Under the pieces are notes generated by a model. That model had not been told where the DNA came from and did no database searches. It saw only the letters and a list, made by a program, of their open reading frames with translations. A stretch of 64,000 nucleotides of DNA from Pseudomonas benzenivorans (lineage in GTDB: Bacteria > Pseudomonadota > Gammaproteobacteria > Pseudomonadales > Pseudomonadaceae), in contig NZ_CP137892.1 of assembly GCF_033547155.1 (NCBI RefSeq), forward strand, positions 310,001-374,000, in the 5' to 3' direction. Below, in pieces: positions 54,804 through 64,000 of this stretch. Each line of letters opens with the position of its first letter. Position 1 is the first letter of the stretch. The position numbers and the translations under genes are program-made.

Positions 54804-54933
54804 GACCCGTGTGCCGGCCACAAGCCGGCGCACCACCAAGGACGGTCGACGCCAAGCGTCATATGTCGCCGGGGCTTCGCCCAAGCAGGGCAGCCGCTAG
54901 CCATAATCACAAATCAAGCAAGCGGGGAGACTT

Positions 54934-55689
54934 ATGTTGAAATCCATGAAAATCGGCCTGCTGTTCGGCCTCATCCTCAGTGCCTGCACGGCCCAGGCCG
55001 AGCTGCCCTACGGCTACAAGGTGGTGCTGCTGACCGAGAACTTCCCGCCGTTCAACATGGCGGTGGACGACAAGAACTTCGCCCGCGACGATGCCATCGA
55101 CGGCATCAGTGCGGAGATCGTCCGCGCCATGTTCAAGCGCGCCGGCATCGACTACAGCCTGTCTCTGCGCTTTCCCTGGGATCGCCTCTATCGCCTGACT
55201 CTGGACAAGCCCAACTACGGGCTGTTCTCCACCACCTTCACCCCCGAGCGCCAGCCGTTGTTCAAGTGGGTCGGGCCCATCGCCAAGAGCGGCTGGGTGC
55301 TGCTCGCCGCCCCGGGCAACAACCTCAGCGTCGACAGCCTGAAAGAGGCGGGGCAGTACAAGATCGGCGCCTACAAGAACGATGCGGTCAGCCAGCACCT
55401 GGAGAGCCAGGGCCTGCAGCCGATCAATGCGCTGCGCGACCAGCAGAACGTGCAGAAGCTGCTCAAGGGGCAGATCGATCTGTGGGCCACCACCGACCCG
55501 GTGGGGCGTTACCTGGCCAAGCAGGAGGGGGTCAGCGGCCTGACCACCGTGCTGCGCTTCAACGACGCCGAGCTGTACCTGGCGCTGAACAAGGAGACCC
55601 CGGATGAGGTGGTGCAGCGCCTGCAGAAGGCCCTCGACGAGCTGCGCAGCGAAGGCTTCGTCGACGAGATGACCAACAGCTACCTGTAA
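54934..55689 (+). CDS. Periplasmic amino-acid-type binding protein, paralogue 3
   Basis: 251 residues, signal peptide ending AQA with a Cys just before it (ILSACTAQA), but no clear lipobox. YKVVLLTENFPPFNMAVDDK, RAMFKRAGIDYSLSLRFPWD, KWVGPIAKSGWVLLAAPG and GRYLAKQEGVSGLTTVLRF align with paralogue 2 along the whole length. Followed by a strong bidirectional terminator. Confidence 0.88.
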   Translation: MLKSMKIGLLFGLILSACTAQAELPYGYKVVLLTENFPPFNMAVDDKNFARDDAIDGISAEIVRAMFKRAGIDYSLSLRFPWDRLYRLTLDKPNYGLFSTTFTPERQPLFKWVGPIAKSGWVLLAAPGNNLSVDSLKEAGQYKIGAYKNDAVSQHLESQGLQPINALRDQQNVQKLLKGQIDLWATTDPVGRYLAKQEGVSGLTTVLRFNDAELYLALNKETPDEVVQRLQKALDELRSEGFVDEMTNSYL

Positions 55690-55693
55690 CCGT

Positions 55694-55743
55694 CGCTGCA
55701 ACGAAAAAGCCCGGACCTGAGTCCGGGCTTTTTCGTTGCAGCG
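55694..55743. terminator. Bidirectional intrinsic terminator
   Basis: Two perfect 23-base arms (55694-55716 and 55721-55743) around CTGA. The core is AAAAAGCCCGGAC/GTCCGGGCTTTTT. It ends both the binding-protein cluster and the convergent ctpA transcript. Confidence 0.9.
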
Positions 55744-55751
55744 ATCCGCGT

Positions 55752-57062
55752 TCAGTTGCCGCGCGTGATGTCCAGGCCCTTGAGCAGGTTGAGGGCCTGG
55801 GCCAGCTGGTAGTCGTCGTCCTGGGGCCGTGCCGCTCGCGCGGTCTTGCCCTTGCTGGGCCTGTCGGCGCCGCCATTGCCGTTGCTCAGGTGGCCCTGCA
55901 GGTCGGCTTCCTTGAAGTCGCCCTGGTCCTGCTCGCGGGTCAGCTTGGCGCGCGCCACCTCGATGTCCGGCACTATGCCCTGGGCCTGGATCGAGCGGCC
56001 GTTGGGCGTGTAGTACAGCGCCGTGGTGAGCTTCAGCGCGCGGTCGTTGTTCAGCGGCAGCACGGTCTGCACCGAGCCCTTGCCGAAGCTGTCGGTGCCC
56101 ATCAGCACGCCGCGCTTGTGGTCCTGCAGGGCGCCGGCGACGATCTCCGAGGCCGAGGCGCTGCCGCCGTTGATCAGCACCACCAGCGCCACGCCCTCGC
56201 TGGGGTCGGCGGGGTCGGCGGAGAAGCGCAGCTCGGAGTTGGGGATGCGCCCCTCGGTGTAGACGATCAAGCCTTCCTTGAGGAAGTGGTCGGAGACTTC
56301 GACCGCAGCCTGCAGCACGCCGCCGGGGTTGTTGCGCAGGTCCAGGACCAGGCCGCGCAGCTTCTTGCCGTTGTCCTTGCGCAGCTTGTTCAGCGCCTTG
56401 AGCACCTCGTCGCCGCTGTTGACCTGGAACTGGGTGATGCGCAGGTAGCCGTAGCCGTCCTCCAGCAGTTGGCTCTTCACGCTGCGGACCTTGATCACCG
56501 CGCGGGTCAGCTCGACGTCGAATGGCTTGCCGCCCTCGCGCACCAGGGTCAGCTGGATCTTGCTGCCGGCCTCGCCGCGCATCTTGTCCACCGCCTCGAG
56601 CATCGACAGGCCCTTGGTCGGTTGGCCGTCGATCTTGATGATCAGGTCGCCCGGCTGGATGCCGGCCCTGGAGGCCGGGGTGTCGTCGATCGGCGACACC
56701 ACCTTGACGAAGCCGTCCTCCATGCCGACCTCTATGCCCAGGCCGCCGAACTCGCCACTGGTGCTCTCCTGCAGTTCGCGAAAGGCGTCGATGTCGAGGT
56801 AGGCCGAGTGTGGGTCGAGGTTGCTGAGCATGCCCTTGATGGCGTTCTCCAGCAGGGTCTTGTCGCTGATCGGCTCGACGTAGGCGGCCTTGATGCGGTC
56901 GAGCACCTCGGCGAAGGTGCGCAGGTCCTCCAGCGGCAGTGGGGCCTTGTCGCTCACCTGGGGGGCGGCCGAATCCGGCGTTTCCGCCGCCTGCAGCAGA
57001 GGGGCGCCGCCGAGCAGGGCGATGCTCAGGGCCAGGGGGGTGAGGCGAGACAGATGCGACAT
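55752..57062 (-). CDS. ctpA: Carboxyl-terminal processing protease CtpA (S41)
   Basis: 436 residues. Signal peptide (1-25), PDZ domain (about 95-180, GLGIEVGMEDGFVKVVSPID), protease core with Ser303 in GGSASASEIVAGAL and Lys328 in DSFGKGSVQTVLP. In P. aeruginosa CtpA degrades cell-wall hydrolases together with its partner LbcA; cell-wall control also fits the neighbouring EnvC-like gene, from which it is 32 bases away. Confidence 0.94.
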   Translation of the reverse strand: MSHLSRLTPLALSIALLGGAPLLQAAETPDSAAPQVSDKAPLPLEDLRTFAEVLDRIKAAYVEPISDKTLLENAIKGMLSNLDPHSAYLDIDAFRELQESTSGEFGGLGIEVGMEDGFVKVVSPIDDTPASRAGIQPGDLIIKIDGQPTKGLSMLEAVDKMRGEAGSKIQLTLVREGGKPFDVELTRAVIKVRSVKSQLLEDGYGYLRITQFQVNSGDEVLKALNKLRKDNGKKLRGLVLDLRNNPGGVLQAAVEVSDHFLKEGLIVYTEGRIPNSELRFSADPADPSEGVALVVLINGGSASASEIVAGALQDHKRGVLMGTDSFGKGSVQTVLPLNNDRALKLTTALYYTPNGRSIQAQGIVPDIEVARAKLTREQDQGDFKEADLQGHLSNGNGGADRPSKGKTARAARPQDDDYQLAQALNLLKGLDITRGN

Positions 57063-57094
57063 GTCGAACTAACTCCTACGGAATAAGGTGGCGC

Positions 57095-58336
57095 CTATCC
57101 TTGCGCGCGGCACCATTGGGCCGGGTCGCTGGGGCGGCCCTGCTGGCGAATGGCGAAATACAGGGCCGGGGTGTCCTGGCCGCCGCTGGTGCCGACGGTG
57201 GCGATGGGCTCGCCGGCCTTGACCAGGTCGCCGGGGTCTTTCAGCAGGCTCTGGTTGTGCCCGTACAGGCTGAGATAGCCATTGCCATGGTCGAGAATGA
57301 CCAGAAGCCCGGCGCCGCGCAACCAGTCGGCGAATACCACCCGCCCGCCATGCACCGCGCGCACCTGGCTGCCGGCGGCGGCGCCGATCAGCACGCCGTC
57401 CCATTTGGCCCGGGCGTCGCCCCCGCGGGGGGTGCCGTAGCGCGCCACCAGACGCCCGTCGACCGGCCAGGGCAGCTTGCCGCGGGCCTTGGCGAAGGGG
57501 CCGCCAAAGGCTGCGCCGGCGCTGACCAGCGGCCCGCTGGCGCCCCCCGCAGCGGGGGCGCTCTGGCGCTCGCGGGCGGCGAGCAGGGCGCGCTGGCGTG
57601 CCTGCTCGGCCTCGCGGGCCTGGCGGGCGAGGGTCTCTTCGATGGTCTTCAGCACCCGGGCCAGCTGCTGCTGTTCCTGCTGGCGGGCCTTGAGCTTGCG
57701 GTCGCGGGCGGAGAATTCCCGGTTCAGCTTGGCCAGCACCTGACGCCGCTCCTGGCGTGCCTGGGCGAGCTGCTCGCGGCGGCTGTCGAGGGCGCTCTTC
57801 TGCTCCTGCAACAAGGCCTGCTGGCTGGCGATGTCCTGCTCGACGTTGTGCAGCTGGCGCAGGGTTTCGTTGAACAGCGCCAGCTGCTCCATGCGCGCTT
57901 CGCTGAGGTAGTCGTAATAGGTGAGGGTACGGGAGAACTGCTCCGGGTTCTGCTGGTTGAGCAGCAGCTTGAGGTACTCCTGGCGTCCGCCCTGGTAGGC
58001 GGCGCGGGCCTGGATGCCGATCAGCCGTTGCTGCTCAAGGCGCGCGCCCTGGAGTTTTTTTTTCTCAGTGTCGAGGCGCTGGATTTCCTCTTCGCTCTGC
58101 CGCAGCTCCTGCTGCAGGCCCTTGACCTGCTGCTCCAGCTGGCCCATCTCGGTTTCGGTCTTCTGCAGGTCCTTCTGGACCCCGGATCTCTCCTGCTGCA
58201 GCTGCTGCAGCAGTTTCTTCAGCTCGGCCACGTCGGCACGGGCGGCTTCCAGCTGCTTCTGGGCGTCGGCCTTGTCGTCGGCGAAGGCCGGGGCGAGCAG
58301 GCAGGACAGGAGAATCAGGACGAGGGCGCGAAACAT
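57095..58336 (-). CDS. EnvC-like murein hydrolase activator (degenerate M23 domain)
   Basis: 413 residues. Signal peptide (residues 1-19), then a long coiled coil (about 20-255, e.g. LEAARADVAELKKLLQQLQ, QQVKGLQQELRQSEEEIQRL) and a LytM/M23 domain (about 290-413: RLVARYGTPRG, LVILDHGNGYLSLYGHN, VGTSGG). The last active-site His-x-His is replaced (ALYFAIRQQG), as in EnvC, so it likely activates an amidase instead of cutting peptidoglycan. Start at 58336. Confidence 0.88.
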   Translation of the reverse strand: MFRALVLILLSCLLAPAFADDKADAQKQLEAARADVAELKKLLQQLQQERSGVQKDLQKTETEMGQLEQQVKGLQQELRQSEEEIQRLDTEKKKLQGARLEQQRLIGIQARAAYQGGRQEYLKLLLNQQNPEQFSRTLTYYDYLSEARMEQLALFNETLRQLHNVEQDIASQQALLQEQKSALDSRREQLAQARQERRQVLAKLNREFSARDRKLKARQQEQQQLARVLKTIEETLARQAREAEQARQRALLAARERQSAPAAGGASGPLVSAGAAFGGPFAKARGKLPWPVDGRLVARYGTPRGGDARAKWDGVLIGAAAGSQVRAVHGGRVVFADWLRGAGLLVILDHGNGYLSLYGHNQSLLKDPGDLVKAGEPIATVGTSGGQDTPALYFAIRQQGRPSDPAQWCRAQG

Positions 58337-58390
58337 GGGGATGGCGACACCGGGGCGGGGAACGGCCCTAGTATGCCCGTGGTCACGGGC

Positions 58391-58424
58391 AAAAAAAACG
58401 CCCCAGTCCGCAGGGAGTGGGGCG
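58391..58424 (-). terminator. Intrinsic terminator after gpmI
   Basis: Minus strand ACGCCCCACTC...GGGGCGT stem followed by eight T, between the gpmI stop (58443) and the envC-like start. Confidence 0.8.
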
Positions 58425-58442
58425 TCGAGGTCCTTCGCGCGC

Positions 58443-59978
58443 TTACTGCAGGGCGATGATGCTGGTGCCGGTCATTTCCGCCGGCTTCTCCAGGCCCATC
58501 AGCGCCAGCAGGGTCGGCGCCACGTCGGCCAGTACGCCGCCCTGGCGCAGGCTGACCGGGCGCTTGCCGACATAGATGAAGGGCACCGGCTCGCAGGTGT
58601 GGGCGGTGTGGGCCTGGCCGGTGCAGGCGTCTTCCATCTGCTCGACGTTGCCGTGGTCGGCGGTGATCAGCGCCTCGCCGCCGACCTTGTCCAGGGCCGC
58701 GACGATGCGCCCGACGCAGGTGTCCAGGCACTCCACCGCCTTGACCGCGGCGCTGAATACGCCGGTGTGGCCGACCATGTCGCCGTTGGCGTAGTTGACC
58801 ACTATCAGGTCGTAGCGCTGCTGCTCGATGGCCTCGACGATGCGGTCGGTGACCTCGGGGGCGCTCATCTCCGGCTGCAGGTCGTAGGTGGCGACGTTCG
58901 GCGAGGGGATGAGGATGCGCTCTTCGCCTTCGAACGGCTCCTCGCGGCCGCCGGAGAAGAAGAAGGTGACGTGGGCGTATTTCTCGGTCTCGGCGATGCG
59001 CAGCTGGGTCTTGCCCTGCTTGGCCAGGTATTCGCCGAGCACGTTGGTCAGGGGCTCCGGCTTGAAGGCGCTGGGCGCCGGAATGCTCGCGGCGTACTGG
59101 GTGAGCATGACGAAGCCGGCGGTCTGCGGCACGCGCGGGCGCTGGAATTCGGCGAAGCCCGGCTCGACGAAGGCGCGGGTCAGCTCGCGGGCGCGGTCGG
59201 CGCGGAAGTTCATGAACACCACGGCGTCGCCGTCCTCGACCCGCACCGGCGCGCCGATGACCGTGGCCTTGACGAACTCGTCGCTCTCGCCGCGTTCGTA
59301 GGCGGCCTGCAGGCCGGCGCCGGCGTCGTCGGCCTGGAACTGGCCCTGGCCGTCGACGATCAGCCGGTAGGCCTGCTCGACGCGGTCCCAGCGGTTGTCG
59401 CGGTCCATGGCGAAGTAGCGGCCGATCAGGCTGGCGATGCGGCCCTTGCCCAGTTTGGCGAAGGTGGCGTCGAGCAGCTCGATGGACGACTGGGCGCTTT
59501 TGGGCGGGGTGTCGCGGCCGTCGAGGAAGGCGTGCAGGTAGATCTGCTCGGCGCCGCGGCGGGCCGCCAGTTCGGCCATGGCGGCGATGTGCTCCTGGTG
59601 GCTGTGCACGCCGCCGTCGGACAGCAGGCCGAGGATATGCACGGCCTTGCCGGCCTCCACCGCCTGGTCCACCGCGGCGCAGATCGCCGCATTCTCGAAG
59701 AATTCGCCGTCGCGAATGGCCTTGGTCACCCGAGTGAAGTCCTGGTACACCACGCGGCCGGCGCCGAGGTTCATGTGGCCCACCTCGGAGTTGCCCATCT
59801 GCCCGTCCGGCAGGCCGACGTCCATGCCGCTGCCGGAAATCAGGCCGTGGGGCTGGGTCGCGCGCAGGCGGTCGTAGACCGGCGTGGCGGCCGCGTGGAT
59901 GGCGTTGTACTCGGGGGTGTCGCTGTGGCCGAAGCCGTCGAGGATGATCAGGACCAGGGGTTTGGGCGTGGCGCTCAT
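58443..59978 (-). CDS. gpmI: 2,3-bisphosphoglycerate-independent phosphoglycerate mutase
   Basis: 511 residues from the ATG at 59978. [20 protein letters not shown], catalytic Ser64 in [33 protein letters not shown] and [13 protein letters not shown] carry the two-manganese site. Converts 3-phosphoglycerate to 2-phosphoglycerate. Divergent from the rhodanese gene. Confidence 0.96.
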   Translation of the reverse strand: MSATPKPLVLIILDGFGHSDTPEYNAIHAAATPVYDRLRATQPHGLISGSGMDVGLPDGQMGNSEVGHMNLGAGRVVYQDFTRVTKAIRDGEFFENAAICAAVDQAVEAGKAVHILGLLSDGGVHSHQEHIAAMAELAARRGAEQIYLHAFLDGRDTPPKSAQSSIELLDATFAKLGKGRIASLIGRYFAMDRDNRWDRVEQAYRLIVDGQGQFQADDAGAGLQAAYERGESDEFVKATVIGAPVRVEDGDAVVFMNFRADRARELTRAFVEPGFAEFQRPRVPQTAGFVMLTQYAASIPAPSAFKPEPLTNVLGEYLAKQGKTQLRIAETEKYAHVTFFFSGGREEPFEGEERILIPSPNVATYDLQPEMSAPEVTDRIVEAIEQQRYDLIVVNYANGDMVGHTGVFSAAVKAVECLDTCVGRIVAALDKVGGEALITADHGNVEQMEDACTGQAHTAHTCEPVPFIYVGKRPVSLRQGGVLADVAPTLLALMGLEKPAEMTGTSIIALQ

Positions 59979-60063
59979 AAGGCTGGCTCGCTCTGCTGGA
60001 AAGGGGCGAAAAAGGCCCGGCATTCTACGGCCAAGCGCCGCTGGCGTCACCGCCGGGCGGGTT

Positions 60064-60091
60064 TTGGTCGGCCTGTGGGGCTGTGTATACT
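60064..60091 (+). promoter_or_regulatory. Candidate sigma-70 promoter for the rhodanese-grxC-secB cluster
   Basis: TTGGTC (60064-60069), a 16-base spacer and TATACT (60086-60091) with TG two bases before it (extended -10). Lies 31 bases before the rhodanese ATG. Confidence 0.6.
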
Positions 60092-60122
60092 GGCCGGCAT
60101 TTTACCGTCCCGGAACCGCACG

Positions 60123-60536
60123 ATGCTTGCCAATCTGATTGAATTTGCCACGACCCACTATGTACTGAGCGGACTGTTCGTCGTCCTCCTGGCGTTGCTG
60201 GTGTTCAGCGAACTGCTCAAGGGCGGCAAGAGCCTGAGCAGCCGCGAACTCACGGCGCTGCTCAACAGCGAGCAGGGCGTGGTGCTGGATGTGCGCGCGC
60301 AGAAGGATTTTTCCGCCGGGCACATAGTCGGTGCCCTGCACATCCCCTACGAGAAGCTGGCCGCGCGCATCGCCGAGCTGGAGAAGCACAAGGCCAAGAC
60401 CCTGATCGTGGTCGACGCCATGGGCCAGCAGGCCGGCACCGCCAGCCGCGAGCTGAAGAAGGCCGGTTTCAACGCGGCCAAGCTGGCCGGCGGGATCGCC
60501 AGCTGGCGTGGCGACAACCTGCCGCTGGTGAAGTGA
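60123..60536 (+). CDS. Membrane-anchored rhodanese-like domain protein, active Cys missing
   Basis: 137 residues. One N-terminal helix (YVLSGLFVVLLALLVFSELL) and a rhodanese domain (SSRELTALLNSEQGVVLDVR, FSAGHIVGALHIPYEKL). The loop that normally holds the catalytic Cys reads VVDAMGQQAG, with no Cys, so it is unlikely to transfer sulfur. Start of the cluster with grxC and secB; homologues (YibN type) share this neighbourhood. Confidence 0.88.
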   Translation: MLANLIEFATTHYVLSGLFVVLLALLVFSELLKGGKSLSSRELTALLNSEQGVVLDVRAQKDFSAGHIVGALHIPYEKLAARIAELEKHKAKTLIVVDAMGQQAGTASRELKKAGFNAAKLAGGIASWRGDNLPLVK

Positions 60537-60537
60537 C

Positions 60538-60792
60538 ATGGTGGCGGTGACCATCTATTCCAGCGACTGGTGTCCCTACTGCATCCGCGCCAAGCAGTTG
60601 TTGGCCAGCAAGGGTGTCGACTTCGAGGAGATCAAGGTCGACGGTCAGCCCGAGTTGCGCGCCGAGATGACCCGCAAGGCGCAGCGCACTTCGGTGCCGC
60701 AGATCTGGATCGGCGCGACCCATGTCGGTGGTTGCGACGAGCTCTATGCCCTGGAGCGTGCCGGCAAGCTGGACGCGCTGCTCAAGGCATGA
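60538..60792 (+). CDS. grxC: Glutaredoxin 3
   Basis: 84 residues. Dithiol active site CPYC at residues 12-15 ([12 protein letters not shown]), cis-Pro region [10 protein letters not shown] and glutathione-binding [19 protein letters not shown] one base after the rhodanese stop. Confidence 0.95.
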   Translation: MVAVTIYSSDWCPYCIRAKQLLASKGVDFEEIKVDGQPELRAEMTRKAQRTSVPQIWIGATHVGGCDELYALERAGKLDALLKA

Positions 60793-60835
60793 GATCAATA
60801 GCCCCTTCCTAGTACCCCAACAACAAGGATTTGCC

Positions 60836-61321
60836 ATGACTGAACAAGCCAGCAGTGACGCCGCCCAGGGCGAACAGAGCCCGCAGTTTTCCCTGCAGCG
60901 CATCTACATCCGTGACCTGTCCTTCGAGGCGCCGAAGAGTCCGGAAGTCTTCCGCCAGGAGTGGAAGCCGAGCGTTTCCCTGGACCTGAACACCCGTCAG
61001 AAGGCTTTGGACGGCGACTTCCACGAGGTGGTGCTGACCCTCTCGGTAACGGTGAAGAACGGCGAGGAAACCGCCTTCATCGCCGAGGTGCAGCAGGCCG
61101 GGATCTTCCTGATCAAGGGCCTGGAGGCGGCGGCCATGAGCCACACCCTGGGGGCCTTCTGCCCGAATATCCTGTTCCCCTATGCGCGGGAAACCCTGGA
61201 CAGCCTGGTGGTGCGTGGCTCCTTCCCGGCCTTGATGCTGGCGCCGGTGAACTTCGATGCGCTCTATGCCCAGGAGCTCAAGCGCATGCAGCAGAGCACC
61301 GAGCAGGCCCCGGCCAACTGA
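60836..61321 (+). CDS. secB: Protein-export chaperone SecB
   Basis: 161 residues. [40 protein letters not shown] and [20 protein letters not shown] are the SecB core. Tetrameric chaperone delivering preproteins to SecA. ATG at 60836; AAGGA lies about 7 bases upstream. Confidence 0.96.
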   Translation: MTEQASSDAAQGEQSPQFSLQRIYIRDLSFEAPKSPEVFRQEWKPSVSLDLNTRQKALDGDFHEVVLTLSVTVKNGEETAFIAEVQQAGIFLIKGLEAAAMSHTLGAFCPNILFPYARETLDSLVVRGSFPALMLAPVNFDALYAQELKRMQQSTEQAPAN

Positions 61322-61335
61322 GCCACGGCTTTCTC

Positions 61336-61373
61336 GCCAACAAAAAACGCCCCGCGGGGCGTTTTTTGTTGGC
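61336..61373. terminator. Bidirectional intrinsic terminator between secB and trmL
   Basis: A perfect 38-base palindrome centred between 61354 and 61355: GCCAACAAAAAACGCCCCG followed by its exact reverse complement. It serves the convergent secB and trmL genes. Confidence 0.9.
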
Positions 61374-61388
61374 TGCGCGGCGACCGTC

Positions 61389-61847
61389 TCACAGGGCGAA
61401 ACCCTGCTGGCGCCAGGCCTCGTAGACCGCCACGGCCACGGTGTTGGACAGGTTGAGGCTGCGGCAACCCTCGCGCATCGGCAGGCGCACCCGGCGTTCG
61501 GCGGGCAGGGCATCGCGGATATCCGCCGGCAGGCCGCTGCTTTCCGGGCCGAACAGGAAGGCGTCGCCGGGTTGGTACTGCACCTCGTGGAAGGGCTGCG
61601 AACCCTTGGTGGTGAAGGCGAACAGGCGCGGCTGGCCGAGGCTCTGCAGGCAGCTGTCGAGGTCGCTATGGCGCCTGAGGGGGGCGTACTCGTGATAGTC
61701 CAGACCGGCGCGGCGCAGGCGTTTGTCGTCCAGCTCGAAGCCCAGGGGTTCGATCAGGTGCAGGTGGCAGCCGCTGTTGGCGCATAGCCTGATAATGTTG
61801 CCGGTATTCGGTGGAATTTCCGGTCGGAAGAGGATTACGTGAAACAT
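61389..61847 (-). CDS. trmL: tRNA (cytidine/uridine-34-2'-O)-methyltransferase TrmL
   Basis: 152 residues, SPOUT fold. MFHVILFRPEIPPNTGNIIR, AFLFGPESSGLPADIRDAL and LNLSNTVAVAVYEAWRQ form the knotted SAM site. Methylates the wobble ribose of tRNA-Leu isoacceptors. Its start codon overlaps that of the divergent gene by two bases. Confidence 0.94.
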   Translation of the reverse strand: MFHVILFRPEIPPNTGNIIRLCANSGCHLHLIEPLGFELDDKRLRRAGLDYHEYAPLRRHSDLDSCLQSLGQPRLFAFTTKGSQPFHEVQYQPGDAFLFGPESSGLPADIRDALPAERRVRLPMREGCRSLNLSNTVAVAVYEAWRQQGFAL

Positions 61848-62286
61848 GCGCGGCTCCGGGCCTGATGATGGTCGGCATTCTACCTCCGATAGCGGCGAGC
61901 GGCCGCGTCCCTGGCTGCGGGTGTTCGCCTCGCTGGCGCTGTTCGGTTTCCTCATCGGCATGATGATCGGTCGCCTGCTGCAGCCGGCCGAACTGCGCCT
62001 GCAGGAGGTGGAGCTGGTCGGGCAGGGCCTGCATCTGTGGTTCAACGAGGCGCCCAAGGTCCGCGCCAGGCACATCGGCGGTGCCTACGTGCTGCGGGTG
62101 GAGACCCTGGGCCGCGAGCAGCAGGGTCAGCTGCGGCTGCAGGGTCGGGCGGTGAACTGGCGCTTGCAGCGGGAGCAACGCGAGCTGGTGTTGCGGCTGG
62201 TGGCGGCCCGTCCCCTGCGCGGCGAGTGGCACGCCGAGGAGGTGGACGGGCGCTGGCGGCTGAGGGTCAGCCTGGCGGAGCAATAA
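61846..62286 (+). CDS. Unknown single-span membrane protein
   Basis: 146 residues. One hydrophobic segment (about 26-43, VFASLALFGFLIGMMIGRLL), then an extracytoplasmic part of basic, strand-like sequence (LRLQEVELVGQGLHLWFNEA, QLRLQGRAVNWRLQREQREL). No family recognised. The only ATG overlaps the trmL start; a later GTG at 61921 would remove the N-terminal 25 residues but keep the membrane span. Confidence 0.65.
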   Translation: MRGSGPDDGRHSTSDSGERPRPWLRVFASLALFGFLIGMMIGRLLQPAELRLQEVELVGQGLHLWFNEAPKVRARHIGGAYVLRVETLGREQQGQLRLQGRAVNWRLQREQRELVLRLVAARPLRGEWHAEEVDGRWRLRVSLAEQ

Positions 62287-62512
62287 AAGCGGGGAATCCC
62301 CGGCCTGCCTGTACCAAGGTCCCCGAAACTGGGCGTGCCTGAGTCTATGCAGCTGCTATGCCAGTTTTGTTACCTCGACCCCGGGCCCGCGGGAATGGTG
62401 GGTTTCGGCCCTGCCGCAGGCGGCTGCCGGGGATCTGGCGGAGCGTTCCTGTACCGTGGCGGTGCAGTGTGGGGCGGTCGGGCGCCGAGAAGGCGCATGC
62501 CGAGGGCAAAGA

Positions 62513-62537
62513 AAAAGCGGGCACCGGGCCCGCTTTT
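62513..62537 (-). terminator. Intrinsic terminator after ntrC
   Basis: AAAAGCGGGC and GCCCGCTTTT around a 5-base loop, 20 bases after the ntrC stop; T-rich on the minus-strand side. Confidence 0.8.
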
Positions 62538-62557
62538 CTGTGCCGCATGAAGACGGC

Positions 62558-63994
<1,437 letters not shown>

Positions 63995-64000
63995 GCAGCG

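Overview
This window is a high-GC chromosomal segment of a Pseudomonas-type gammaproteobacterium. The evidence is the gene content and order: asmA-mutY-yggX, hisB-hisH-hisA-hisF, three small periplasmic binding proteins, ctpA, an envC-like gene, gpmI, rhodanese, grxC, secB, trmL and ntrC, plus fabY, cysQ, nudE, yrfG, dctBD/dctPQM and rml genes. From memory, this order resembles the PA5125-PA5177 region of P. aeruginosa. No alignment or database search was run. Family names come from recognised motifs and protein lengths.

Bases 1-5,100 are accessory DNA. On the minus strand is a PAAR-protein / putative caspase-like effector / membrane-anchored partner operon that looks like a type VI secretion cargo module. 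The PAAR gene carries an apparent frameshift. Next is a phage-type C4-like antisense RNA followed by an Ash/Icd-like ORF and two small coupled genes. Then come two AT-rich genes (a GFA-family protein and a membrane protein) separated by a well-formed integron attC site, with no integrase in the window. Bases 5,100-14,100 hold a methyltransferase, a DUF1801 protein, a UMF1-type MFS transporter, a 945-residue ACP/acyl-AMP ligase/acyltransferase fusion, two glycine-zipper His-rich proteins, an orphan binding protein and a ModE-like regulator.

Bases 14,279-24,405 are centred on a soluble NAD-dependent molybdenum formate dehydrogenase (fdsGBA-D), with fdhD about 4 kb away. Between them lie an AAA ATPase, a membrane-anchored unknown and a divergent LysR/VOC pair with a clear palindromic operator. 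Bases 24,500-39,200 hold housekeeping genes (yrfG, nudE-cysQ, fabY), the C4-dicarboxylate TRAP system dctPQM behind a sigma-54 promoter with its DctB/DctD regulators, and dTDP-rhamnose synthesis (rmlBACD).

Bases 39,300-44,500 contain tRNA-Thr(TGT), a methyltransferase gene, a complete polar amino-acid ABC transporter, a stub of a P4-type integrase and tRNA-Phe(GAA). Bases 44,500-64,000 are mostly conserved core. Two copies of a small inverted-repeat element are present: one between fdsD and the AAA ATPase gene, the other inside the his operon between hisA and hisF. The most unusual content is the effector module, the C4-like RNA operon, the orphan attC/cassette pair, the ACP-ligase-acyltransferase fusion and the integrase stub at tRNA-Phe.
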